This document shows, one piece after another, positions 7,586-14,831 of a DNA stretch of 19,155 bases. This DNA is from JAGKXC01 sp964554385 (lineage in GTDB: Bacteria; Bacteroidota; Bacteroidia; NS11-12g; UBA955), in assembly GCA_964554385.1 (NCBI GenBank), contig CAZKOM010000040.1:1-19155 (forward strand), given 5' to 3'. The first letter of the stretch is position 1, and every line of letters starts with the position of its first letter. The position numbers were made by a program, and so were the translations under genes. A model generated the notes under the pieces. It saw only the letters and a list, made by a program, of their open reading frames with translations, had not been told where the DNA came from and made no database searches.

Positions 7586-9886
7586 TTACACAATAACTGC
7601 GCTATGTGCAGCGAGTTTTTGTTGTTGATTTTTTATTGTGAATTCTATTTCGGCAGAACCCAAATTGGTAATTTCGACATGATTTTTATGTACGGCGATG
7701 GCTACGGGTTGATTGTTGAGAAGAATTTGAAATCGATACGACTCCCATTGCGGAGGGCAATATGGATTTAATTGTAATTGTTGATTTCTGATTCGCAATC
7801 CCCCAAAACCTTGAACGATACTTAGATAGCTTCCGGCCATGGAGGTAATATGCAATCCATCTTCGGTATCGTTGTTGTAATTATCAAGGTCTAATCTGGC
7901 TGTTCGCAGGTACATTTCATAGGCTTTTTCGGTTTCACCGATTTTTGCGGCTAATATGCTATGAACGCAGGGAGATAGGGAGCTTTCGTGAACAGTAAAG
8001 GGTTCATAGAATTTGAAGTTCCGTTGATGACAATCCATATCAAACTGATCCTCGAAGAAATACAAACCTTGCAGTACATCGGCTTGTTTGATGTATACCG
8101 AACGGAGGATTCTATCCCAGCTCCACTTTTGATTTAATGGTCTTTCGGAGGCCGGTAATTCGTGAACGGGAATTAGTTCTTTTTCTAGGAATCCATCGTG
8201 TTGAACAAATACTTTGTACTCTTCGTTGTAGGGAAGATATAAATGTTCGTGAATGTGGTTCCACTGTTGAATTTCTTCTGTTTTGTGGAAGTGGGTTTTT
8301 TGAGAAATAGCATTCCACTCATTTGGATATTCCTGGGATAACCATTCCGCGCATTCGGCGGTAAATTGCATACACCAATCAGCTATATAACTGGTGTACC
8401 AATTGTTGTTAACGTTATTTTCGTATTCGTTAGGGCCAGTAACTCCATGCATTTCGTAGCGTTTACGGTATTCGCTCCAATGTACTCGTTGCGCCCAAAA
8501 TCTCGATATCCCCAGCAGCACTTCGAAGCCCCCTTCGGCTAAATACTTCTTGTCGCCTGTATGTTCAATATAATTCCAAATGGCATATGCGATAGCACCA
8601 TTTCGATGAATTTCTTCGAAGGTTATTTCCCATTCGTTGTGACATTCTTCTCCATTCATTGTTACCATTGGGTATAGGGCAGCACCGTTTTTGAAACCTA
8701 ATTTCTGGGCATTTTCAATGGCTTTATCTAACTGTTTATAGCGATAAACGAGCAGTTGTTTGGAGATGCTTGAGTGAGAGGTTACCAAATAAAAGGGAAG
8801 ACAATAGGCTTCGGTGTCCCAGTAGGTGGAGCCACCGTATTTTTCTCCGGTGTATCCTTTAGGGCCGATATTTAATCGGGCATCATCTCCGCAATACGTT
8901 TGATTTAAGTGGTAGATATTAAATCTTACGGCCTGTTGTGCTTTCACATCGCCGGAAATTTGAACGTCTGTAGTTTCCCATTTTTTTGCCCAAGCAGCCG
9001 CGCTCATGTCCAAGTGCGCTTGGAAGGATGATGCACTCATTTTTTCAAGGGCTTTGATGGCATGGATTTCAACGGCTTCCGGACTGTGGTGAAAGCTTGT
9101 AGCCATGACGCAGTGTTTTATAAAATCCCAGGTATCGCCTGGAGAAGTAGTAAATGCGTAACGGGTTGATGCGTATTTGCTGTTGGTAGATTCACTACCG
9201 GGTATTTCTTGTTTTTCGGAGTTTTTGAAGATATCAAATTGGACAGCAGTAGTAACTCTCCAATTTAATTTTTTTGTTTCAACAGTAACGATGGTTTGGT
9301 GGTTTCTTACTTCTTGATTGATTTCATTCCAAAAGGTCTCATCGTAGTTGGAGTCTTTGTTTACAACGTTTCCATCCACATAATTCAATACGGTAATTTC
9401 GCAGGATTTGTTTGTTGAAATGCTGTATTTCAGGCCTGCATATTCTTTGTTGATAAGACTGTAAAATCGTGATGAATTAATTGTTACTTCGATACTGTTT
9501 TGAAGTAGGACGGTGCATTGTCTATATAGGACACCGTGCTGCATGTCTAATTCTCTGCTGAATTTTAATACTTTACACGTGTTTAAATCCAATAATTCCC
9601 CGTTGATGTGAATTTCCAAACCGCTCCAGTAAGTGCTGTTCAGGACTTTAGCGAAATATTCGGGATAGCCATTTTTCCACCATCCAACACGGGTTTTATC
9701 GGGATAATATACACCGCCATGGTAAGTTCCCTGAAGGGAGTGGCCACTGTAGGTTTCTTCCAGATTGCCACGTTGTCCCATCATGCCATTTCCGATGCTA
9801 AAGACACTTTCAGCGATTTCGTTGTATTGAGGATTAAATCCTTCTTCAATAATTTTCCAGGGGTCGGCCTTGAAATAATCAATCAT
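7586..9886 (-). CDS. mapA: GH65 family phosphorylase, probably maltose phosphorylase
   Basis: The start at 9886 (766 aa) is preferred over the upstream ATG at 9937, which would run 38 nt into pgmB; 766 residues matches the family. Expected parts are an N-terminal beta-sandwich (GNGMMGQRGNLEE), an (alpha/alpha)6 barrel and a C-terminal jelly roll. Hallmarks seen are STYWDTEAYCLPFYL, NGEECHNEWEITFEEIHRNG and GVTGPNEYENNVNNNWYT. The Glu of GPNEY is residue 487, the number I recall for the catalytic acid of Lactobacillus brevis maltose phosphorylase. There is no signal peptide, so it is cytoplasmic. It would split maltose with phosphate into glucose and beta-glucose 1-phosphate. The pgmB gene 13 nt upstream uses exactly that product. 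Trehalose or kojibiose phosphorylase remain possible; the EITFEEIHRNG form favours maltose. Confidence 0.9.
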   Translation of the reverse strand: MIDYFKADPWKIIEEGFNPQYNEIAESVFSIGNGMMGQRGNLEETYSGHSLQGTYHGGVYYPDKTRVGWWKNGYPEYFAKVLNSTYWSGLEIHINGELLDLNTCKVLKFSRELDMQHGVLYRQCTVLLQNSIEVTINSSRFYSLINKEYAGLKYSISTNKSCEITVLNYVDGNVVNKDSNYDETFWNEINQEVRNHQTIVTVETKKLNWRVTTAVQFDIFKNSEKQEIPGSESTNSKYASTRYAFTTSPGDTWDFIKHCVMATSFHHSPEAVEIHAIKALEKMSASSFQAHLDMSAAAWAKKWETTDVQISGDVKAQQAVRFNIYHLNQTYCGDDARLNIGPKGYTGEKYGGSTYWDTEAYCLPFYLVTSHSSISKQLLVYRYKQLDKAIENAQKLGFKNGAALYPMVTMNGEECHNEWEITFEEIHRNGAIAYAIWNYIEHTGDKKYLAEGGFEVLLGISRFWAQRVHWSEYRKRYEMHGVTGPNEYENNVNNNWYTSYIADWCMQFTAECAEWLSQEYPNEWNAISQKTHFHKTEEIQQWNHIHEHLYLPYNEEYKVFVQHDGFLEKELIPVHELPASERPLNQKWSWDRILRSVYIKQADVLQGLYFFEDQFDMDCHQRNFKFYEPFTVHESSLSPCVHSILAAKIGETEKAYEMYLRTARLDLDNYNNDTEDGLHITSMAGSYLSIVQGFGGLRIRNQQLQLNPYCPPQWESYRFQILLNNQPVAIAVHKNHVEITNLGSAEIEFTIKNQQQKLAAHSAVIV

Positions 9887-9899
9887 GGTAATTAAAAAA

Positions 9900-10547
9900 T
9901 TAGAAATTTGTAGGTAACCAGTTAAAGTTGAAGGCACCTAGGTTTGGTATATGTCTTTCGGCGTTGGGTAATGTTTCAGGATTTCCAATTCCTATCGTTT
10001 TCATTTGGCCGGAAATTGCAGCTTGAATACCTGCAGCACTGTCTTCAAATACCCAACATTGGGTAGGAGGGATTCCCAAGAGTTCCGCTGCTTTAAGAAA
10101 CGTCTCAGGATGTGGTTTTCCTTGTTTTACTGTGTTGGCATCAACTATGGCATGGAACGCATCGGCTAAACCTACCCGTTCTAAAACGAGGAGTGCATTT
10201 TTTGATGCAGATCCTAAGGCCAAAGGAAGTTTCCTAGCCTTCGCTTCTTGAAAGAAATAAGCAACGCCGGGTAGGAGATTTTGTGGACCCATTTCTTGAA
10301 CGAATTCCAAGTAGCGATTGTTTTTTTTTGTAAGCGCCAACTGAAACTCGGATTCTGATAATTCGGTTCCGTTGATGGATAAAATATAAATTAAGGAATC
10401 AACCCTACTTACGCCTTTAAGGGCATCATTGTGGGCTTCTGTTAATTCGATTCCGAATTCTTTAGCCAATTCACTCCAAGCCAGATAATGAAAATGAGCG
10501 GTGTCACAGATTACCCCGTCCAAATCCAGAATCAATCCGGGTTTCAT
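9900..10547 (-). CDS. pgmB: beta-phosphoglucomutase (HAD superfamily)
   Basis: A 215-residue HAD phosphatase-like protein of normal length for beta-phosphoglucomutase. Motif I is LDLDGV with nucleophile Asp8 and acid/base Asp10, followed by DTAHFHYLAW at the start of the helical cap. LKGVSR is the cap substrate loop typical of this subfamily. Motif II is GSAS, the motif III Lys is in KQGKPHPE, and motif IV is FEDSAAG. It converts beta-glucose 1-phosphate to glucose 6-phosphate in the cytoplasm, completing the phosphorolysis route begun by the GH65 enzyme encoded 13 nt downstream. Its ATG overlaps the kinase stop by 4 nt (ATGA), which indicates translational coupling. Confidence 0.93.
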   Translation of the reverse strand: MKPGLILDLDGVICDTAHFHYLAWSELAKEFGIELTEAHNDALKGVSRVDSLIYILSINGTELSESEFQLALTKKNNRYLEFVQEMGPQNLLPGVAYFFQEAKARKLPLALGSASKNALLVLERVGLADAFHAIVDANTVKQGKPHPETFLKAAELLGIPPTQCWVFEDSAAGIQAAISGQMKTIGIGNPETLPNAERHIPNLGAFNFNWLPTNF

Positions 10548-11401
10548 GCGTTGATTTGTAACTTTTTTAGGTGGTATTCAACCAGATTTATTACGGGTTC
10601 ACTGGTAATAACACCAACATTGAGTCTATGAATTTTACAAGCTTCGCGCAGTAGATCGGAGAAATGATAAGCTACAGAGCCTACAAAATGTACGGGTACA
10701 TCTTTGTGATTTTCGTATTTCCAAATGTGTATATTAATGAATTTACTAAATCCGTTGTAGATAAAATCGCGCACCCATTTTTCTTCACGCTGATCGCTTA
10801 AAAAGCGCATGAAAGAAGCCAAATACACATTTGGATTGGGCTTGTTGTATACGGCTTCAAAGATGCTCTCTTTGGTGAGGTTGAATTTTTCTTTCAATCC
10901 GTTGTGGATTTTCTCGGGTAATTCGTTGTATAAGAACATACGTAACAACTCCTTCCCATAAAATGTTCCTCCGGCCTCATCGCCTAAAACATACCCAAGA
11001 GCCGGTACCTCTTCATGGATATCTTTGCCATCAAAGTAGCAGGAATTAGAACCAGTACCTAAAATACAAGCAATTCCGGGTTCGTCACCGCAGGTTGCAT
11101 ATACAGAACCTGTAAGATCATGATCAACAACTACTTGGGCTTTGTTGAAAACCGCTCTTAATGCTTTTGCAACAATTTCATTGCGGTCTTCATGAGATGC
11201 ACCTGCACCATAAAAGTACACGTGTTCAACCATAGGAGCCACTTTCGTGAGCTCAATATTTTTACGAATTTCGCTTTCAATGAGCTCAGAATTATGAAAA
11301 AATGGGTTGAAGCCCATGGTGTGAAAAGAAAGTCTGATGCTTTCTCCGTCGGTAAAAATCCAATCGCACTTGGTGCTTCCGCTGTCGGCAACTAAAATCA
11401 T
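10544..11401 (-). CDS. BadF/BadG-type sugar kinase (N-acetylglucosamine kinase family), possible glucokinase
   Basis: Starting at ATG 11401 gives 285 residues beginning MILVADSGSTKCDW, so the ASKHA phosphate-1 motif sits at the N-terminus as usual. The ATG at 11461 would add 20 residues and extend through the putative promoter. Phosphate-2 is visible as ILGTGSNS, the family marker as GYVLGDEAGG, and the adenosine motif as VHFVGSVAYHF. The family includes N-acetylglucosamine kinases and BadF/BcrD-type ATPases. As the first gene of an operon with pgmB (4-nt overlap) and maltose phosphorylase, it is well placed to phosphorylate the free glucose released by phosphorolysis. That substrate is inferred; N-acetylglucosamine or glucosamine cannot be excluded. 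It is cytoplasmic. Confidence 0.85.
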   Translation of the reverse strand: MILVADSGSTKCDWIFTDGESIRLSFHTMGFNPFFHNSELIESEIRKNIELTKVAPMVEHVYFYGAGASHEDRNEIVAKALRAVFNKAQVVVDHDLTGSVYATCGDEPGIACILGTGSNSCYFDGKDIHEEVPALGYVLGDEAGGTFYGKELLRMFLYNELPEKIHNGLKEKFNLTKESIFEAVYNKPNPNVYLASFMRFLSDQREEKWVRDFIYNGFSKFINIHIWKYENHKDVPVHFVGSVAYHFSDLLREACKIHRLNVGVITSEPVINLVEYHLKKLQINA

Positions 11402-11417
11402 AGCAGTAATTGGCTTG

Positions 11418-11446
11418 CAAGATAATAAAAAAATAGTTAGTGTCAA
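11418..11446 (-). promoter_or_regulatory. Candidate promoter of the kinase-pgmB-mapA operon
   Basis: On the minus strand a -33 TTG (within GATTGACAC, 11446-11444) is followed after 19 nt by TATCTTG (11424-11418), one base short of TAnnTTTG. It would give a leader of about 10 nt before the ATG at 11401. The -33 box lies inside the putative operator at 11437-11451. Confidence 0.45.
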
Positions 11447-11451
11447 TCTAA
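11437..11451. promoter_or_regulatory. Putative NUDIX-regulator operator, site 2
   Basis: TTAGTGTCAATCTAA shares the right half ATCTAA, the TC centre and most of the left half with the dyad at 7507-7521 (11 of 15 positions). It is embedded in a wider symmetric patch: GTTAG/CTAAC (11436-11452) and AGTGT/ACACT (11439-11455), both with 7-nt centres. It covers the -33 box of the kinase operon, so binding there should repress. It lies about 24 nt upstream of the -33 of the divergent regulator gene. Confidence 0.45.
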
Positions 11452-11474
11452 CACTTTGCAATCTTCCAATGGTA

Positions 11475-11505
11475 TTGATTCATGGATTGAATTTCTTTAA
11501 TTTCG
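11475..11505 (+). promoter_or_regulatory. Candidate promoter of NUDIX regulator copy 2
   Basis: TTG at 11475-11477, 20 nt, then TAATTTCG at 11498-11505 (consensus TAnnTTTG with one change). The expected transcript start near 11510 leaves about 18 nt before the ATG at 11529. The same TA(A)nTTCG form precedes the paralogous gene. Confidence 0.4.
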
Positions 11506-11528
11506 CACGAATACTTTATTTTGTTTGA

Positions 11529-12299
11529 ATGGCTTTGAACCCCTCATTGAACCCCCACGTTTCGGTAGACTGTGTTATTTTTGGCTTTAACCGAGATGCA
11601 TTGAGATTGCTATTAATTAAGCGTACGGTGCCAAATGCGGTTACGGAATTGGATGATAGTTATTACGCGCTTCCTGGAGATTTGGTGAACGATAGTGAAG
11701 ATTTAAACCAAGCGGCAAGTAGGGTGTTGCACGAATTAACGGGGTTGCAAGGAATATATTTACAGCAATTTCAGGCTTTCGGTGATCCACTACGGATTTC
11801 TAAACCCAAAGATCGAAATTGGTTAAAAGGGGTTCGTCAAGATCCGGATGCCCGTGTAATTACGGTTGCTTACATGGCCTTGATCGACAGTAAAAAGGTA
11901 CAATTACAACCCGGATCATTTTCCAAAGAAGCGATGTGGATTCCAATTTCTGAAATTCCTGAATTGGCCTTCGACCACAATGAAATCTATGAGTCTGCAT
12001 TAATGGCCTTGCGTGAACGTATTCAAATTCAACCTATTGCATTTGAGTTGTTGCCTGAAAAATTTACCATGGCCGATTTGCAGTTGCTGTATGAGACTAT
12101 TTTGGAGCGCGATTTGGATAAGCGAAATTTCAGAAGAAAAATGCTCAACTCGGGTATTCTAATTCCGCTTACTGAAAAACAGTTGGGCGTAAGCAACAAG
12201 CCGGCTCGTTTTTACAGTTATAATAGGGCCATGATGGAGGGCGCAGAGTCTCAATACATCAATCTTAGAATGGAAGGTACATTTACCTTGTTTCAATAA
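11529..12299 (+). CDS. NUDIX-domain transcriptional regulator (NrtR/AraR-like), copy 2
   Basis: A 256-residue paralogue of the regulator at 6760. Shared blocks are VSVDCVIFGF, ALPGDLV, RVLHELTGL, ITVAYMALI, FDHNEIYE, FELLPEKFTMADLQLLYE and RNFRRKML, then NKPARFYSYNR. The NUDIX box has the same two glutamate losses (RVLHEL where RELxEE is expected), so a ligand-sensing, non-hydrolytic role is likely. It differs by a roughly 16-residue insertion after FGDP (KPKDRNWLKGVRQDPDAR region). It diverges from the kinase-pgmB-mapA operon across 127 bp that hold a symmetric element and two candidate promoters, the classic arrangement for a local regulator. The C-terminal third should form the winged helix. 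The effector is unknown; a glucose- or maltose-derived phosphate is a fair guess. Confidence 0.87.
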   Translation: MALNPSLNPHVSVDCVIFGFNRDALRLLLIKRTVPNAVTELDDSYYALPGDLVNDSEDLNQAASRVLHELTGLQGIYLQQFQAFGDPLRISKPKDRNWLKGVRQDPDARVITVAYMALIDSKKVQLQPGSFSKEAMWIPISEIPELAFDHNEIYESALMALRERIQIQPIAFELLPEKFTMADLQLLYETILERDLDKRNFRRKMLNSGILIPLTEKQLGVSNKPARFYSYNRAMMEGAESQYINLRMEGTFTLFQ

Positions 12300-12322
12300 A
12301 TCACTTCTACACTATCTTTTAC

Positions 12323-12330
12323 TATCTTTG
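12323..12330 (+). promoter_or_regulatory. -7 box of the ABC-F gene promoter
   Basis: TATCTTTG is an exact match to the Bacteroidetes TAnnTTTG element and lies 21 nt before the ABC-F start codon. No TTG stands at the usual distance upstream, so the -33 box is poor or absent. Confidence 0.5.
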
Positions 12331-12351
12331 CGGACTATTTTAAAGCCGTAA

Positions 12352-14007
12352 ATGTTAACCGTTTCAAATGTCTCTCTGCGTTTTGGTAAACGCGTTCTGT
12401 TCGAAGAAGTAAATTTAAAATTCGCTCGTGGAAATTGCTATGGTATTATTGGTGCTAACGGCGCTGGTAAAACCACATTCATGAAAATCTTGTCAGGTGA
12501 AGTTGAGCCCAATACCGGTTCAGTGGATTTGGAACCCGGAAAACGAATGGCGATTTTGAAGCAGAACCACTTTGAATTTGATGATGTACCCGTGTTGCAA
12601 ACTGTAATTCGTGGTCACCAAAAACTCTGGGCTATCATGGAAGAGAAGGAGGCCTTGTACGCTAAGGAGGACTTTACGGAAGACGATGGCATGAAAGCGT
12701 CTGAGTTGGAAGGAGAGTTTGCGGAGATGGATGGTTGGAATGCCGAAAGCGATGCCGCCACCTTATTAAGCAGTTTGGGTATTCCTGAAAATTTGCATGA
12801 GCGCTTAATGAAGGAATTAAGTGGTAATCAGAAAGTTCGTGTATTGCTAGCGCAGGCGTTGTTTGGTAACCCGGATGTGTTATTGATGGACGAACCTACC
12901 AACGATCTAGACGTAGAAACCATTCGTTGGCTGGAAGAGTTTTTAGCAAATTTTGAGAATACCGTATTGGTTATTTCCCACGACCGACATTTCTTAGACA
13001 ACGTATGTACTCACGTTTGTGATATCGATTATGGAAAAATCAATAATTTTAGTGGTAACTATACTTTCTGGTATCAGAGTTCTCAGCTGGCTTTAAGACA
13101 GCGCTCGGATCAGAACAAAAAGGCTGAAGAAAAACGCAAAGAGCTTCAAGAGTTTATTCAACGTTTCAGTGCTAACGTTGCAAAAAGCAAGCAGGCTACT
13201 TCTCGTAAAAAGATGTTGGAGAAATTAAACATCGAGGAGATTCAACCATCAACACGGAAATATCCAGGTATTTTCTTTAAGCAGGCAAGAGAAGTGGGGG
13301 ATCAGATTTTAACGGTAGAAGACTTGGCGTACACCGCAGATTCGGGAGAGAAATTATTTTCGAATGTGAATTTTACGGTTCATAAAGGGGATAAAATTGC
13401 GTTTATTTCTAGAAATACCATGGCGTTAAATACCTTGTTTAAAGTGTTGTGGGGCGAAACCAAAGCGGCCAAAGGAGAGGTGAATTGGGGAGTAACGGTA
13501 ACAATGTCGAACCTGCCCAATGAAAATGCGCACTATTTTACGGAGAAGATTAACTTGGTTGATTGGTTGCGCCAATATTCAACGGAGAAGGATGAAACCT
13601 TTATTCGTGGATTTTTAGGAAGAATGTTGTTCAGCGGTGAAGAAACTCAAAAGATGTGTACGGTGTTGAGCGGGGGAGAAAAGGTTCGATGCATGTTGAG
13701 TAAAATGATGATGGAAAACCCCNNNNNNNNNNAAATTGCCAAAGGATTGCTTCATAAACCAACCGTTTTATTGATGGATGAACCCACCAAACACTTGGAT
13801 TTGGAAAGTATTCAGGCCGTGAATAATGGTTTGGTTGAATACCAAGGGGTTGCGTTGTTCCATTCACACGACCAAGAATTTATTAATACGATTGCCAATA
13901 GAATTATAGAGATTACACCAAATGGAGTGATCGACAAGTATATGACCTACGAAGAATATGCTGAAGATGATTCAATCAAAGCACGTAGAGTAGAGTTATA
14001 CGCTTAA
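12352..14007 (+). CDS. ybiT: ABC-F family ATPase (YbiT-like), interrupted by a 10-N assembly gap
   Basis: A soluble twin-ATPase protein of about 551 residues without membrane segments. The first cassette has Walker A GANGAGKTT (34-42), signature LSGNQ (156-160) and Walker B VLLMDEPTNDLD (from 176). A charged inter-domain arm follows (QNKKAEEKRKELQEF). The second cassette has a degenerate Walker A (ISRNTMALNTLF), as I recall for YbiT relatives, signature LSGGEKVRC (from 439), Walker B and the tail RIIEITPNGVID. ABC-F proteins act on stalled or translating ribosomes. Ten Ns at 13723-13732 fall between signature and Walker B, and about 13 residues more than expected separate these motifs. The usual EPTNHLDL reads EPTKHLDL, and FTSHD reads FHSHD. 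The end of the gene should therefore be treated as provisional. The FKBP-like lipoprotein gene follows 15 nt downstream. Confidence 0.88.
   Translation: MLTVSNVSLRFGKRVLFEEVNLKFARGNCYGIIGANGAGKTTFMKILSGEVEPNTGSVDLEPGKRMAILKQNHFEFDDVPVLQTVIRGHQKLWAIMEEKEALYAKEDFTEDDGMKASELEGEFAEMDGWNAESDAATLLSSLGIPENLHERLMKELSGNQKVRVLLAQALFGNPDVLLMDEPTNDLDVETIRWLEEFLANFENTVLVISHDRHFLDNVCTHVCDIDYGKINNFSGNYTFWYQSSQLALRQRSDQNKKAEEKRKELQEFIQRFSANVAKSKQATSRKKMLEKLNIEEIQPSTRKYPGIFFKQAREVGDQILTVEDLAYTADSGEKLFSNVNFTVHKGDKIAFISRNTMALNTLFKVLWGETKAAKGEVNWGVTVTMSNLPNENAHYFTEKINLVDWLRQYSTEKDETFIRGFLGRMLFSGEETQKMCTVLSGGEKVRCMLSKMMMENPXXXXIAKGLLHKPTVLLMDEPTKHLDLESIQAVNNGLVEYQGVALFHSHDQEFINTIANRIIEITPNGVIDKYMTYEEYAEDDSIKARRVELYA
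13723..13732. other. Assembly gap (10 Ns)
   Basis: Ten Ns inside the second ATPase domain of the ABC-F gene, probably a fixed-size scaffold join of unknown true length. The reading frame happens to stay open across it. Confidence 0.97.
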
Positions 14008-14022
14008 TTTTGAAAATAAATA

Positions 14023-14763
14023 ATGAAAAATATTAAGTTTTTTCCAGCCGTTGCCGTTGTGTTACTGGCTGCTTGCGGTGAGAATATAAACACCAGCAAA
14101 GACTTGAAAACATCCGAAGACTCCTTTAGCTATATCTATGGGTATGGTATTGCTCAACGTATGAGTCAAGAGGGGATTGAGAACTTGGATTACGGTGCAT
14201 TTATTCGTGGTATCCGTGATGGTTTAACAGGGAAAGACTCCTTAATGGCTATTAAGGAAGACAAGATGAGCAAGATATATCAAGGATATATTATGGCAAG
14301 TCAAGAGAAGAAAACCAAGAAATTGCAAAAGGAAACCCAAGACTTTATGACGAAACTATCAAAAGAAGCAGGTGTTCAAAGTTTACCATCCAAAGCCTAT
14401 ATGAAGATGATTACTAAAGGCAATGGCCCGGTTCCACAGGCTTGGGATTCCGTAGAATGTTATGTAAAGTGGACCACCGGTTCAGGAAATGTAATTATTG
14501 ATTCATATAAAGATAAGAAGCCTTTTATTGGAACTACCTCTGGGTTGCAGTTAACTCCAGTGGAACAAGCCATTTTAAAAGCACCCGCTGGATCTGTGTT
14601 TGAAGTTACTTTTTCAAATAATGATTATCCTCAATTATCTCGAATGTTCAGAAACTTCGATGATGCATACGGAGTTTCTATTTGGAAAGTTGAGTTGAGA
14701 AGTGTTTCTCCAGGAACACCTGAATCAATTAAGCCAGAGATGCCTAACGGAATGGGTCAATAA
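14023..14763 (+). CDS. Lipoprotein with FKBP N-terminal (dimerisation) domain and degenerate FKBP fold
   Basis: A 246-residue protein with a lipoprotein signal peptide ending LLAAC, so Cys18 would be lipidated and the protein anchored in the envelope. Residues about 30-110 (SYIYGYGIAQRM...YGAFIRGIRDGL) resemble the FKBP-N helical dimerisation domain of FkpA/Mip-type prolyl isomerases. The remainder (about 120-230) has an FKBP-like outline (VECYVKWTTGSG...PFIGTTSGLQ...VTFSNNDYPQL...AYGVSIWKVEL), but the FDSS and IPxxLAYG-type active-site motifs are poorly kept. It may be a chaperone or scaffold rather than an isomerase. It starts 15 nt after the ABC-F stop and is probably co-transcribed with it. 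The lipoprotein call is firm; the FKBP-N call is moderate. Confidence 0.72.
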   Translation: MKNIKFFPAVAVVLLAACGENINTSKDLKTSEDSFSYIYGYGIAQRMSQEGIENLDYGAFIRGIRDGLTGKDSLMAIKEDKMSKIYQGYIMASQEKKTKKLQKETQDFMTKLSKEAGVQSLPSKAYMKMITKGNGPVPQAWDSVECYVKWTTGSGNVIIDSYKDKKPFIGTTSGLQLTPVEQAILKAPAGSVFEVTFSNNDYPQLSRMFRNFDDAYGVSIWKVELRSVSPGTPESIKPEMPNGMGQ

Positions 14764-14783
14764 TAGTGAATTGAATGACGATT

Positions 14784-14797
14784 TTCAATTAATTGAA
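14784..14797. repeat. 14-bp perfect palindrome in a convergent intergenic gap
   Basis: TTCAATTAATTGAA is self-complementary. Its left part also pairs with AATTGAA at 14769-14775, giving an alternative 7-bp stem with an 8-nt loop. It lies between the FKBP-like lipoprotein stop and the convergent DUF423 stop. It is very AT-rich and has no T-run, so any terminator function is doubtful. Confidence 0.3.
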
Positions 14798-14831
14798 TTT
14801 GAACCCTACAATATAGGTACATAACAAATTC

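Noticed and set aside
9887..9937. Upstream ATG at 9937 for the GH65 gene.
   Set aside because: It would overlap pgmB by 38 nt and add 17 residues not typical of the family; the ATG at 9886 puts the catalytic Glu at 487.
14764..14831. Palindromes at the convergent ABC-F/FKBP-DUF423 junction as the main terminator.
   Set aside because: They are purely AT-rich, have no T-run and are weaker than the hairpin at 14987-15019.
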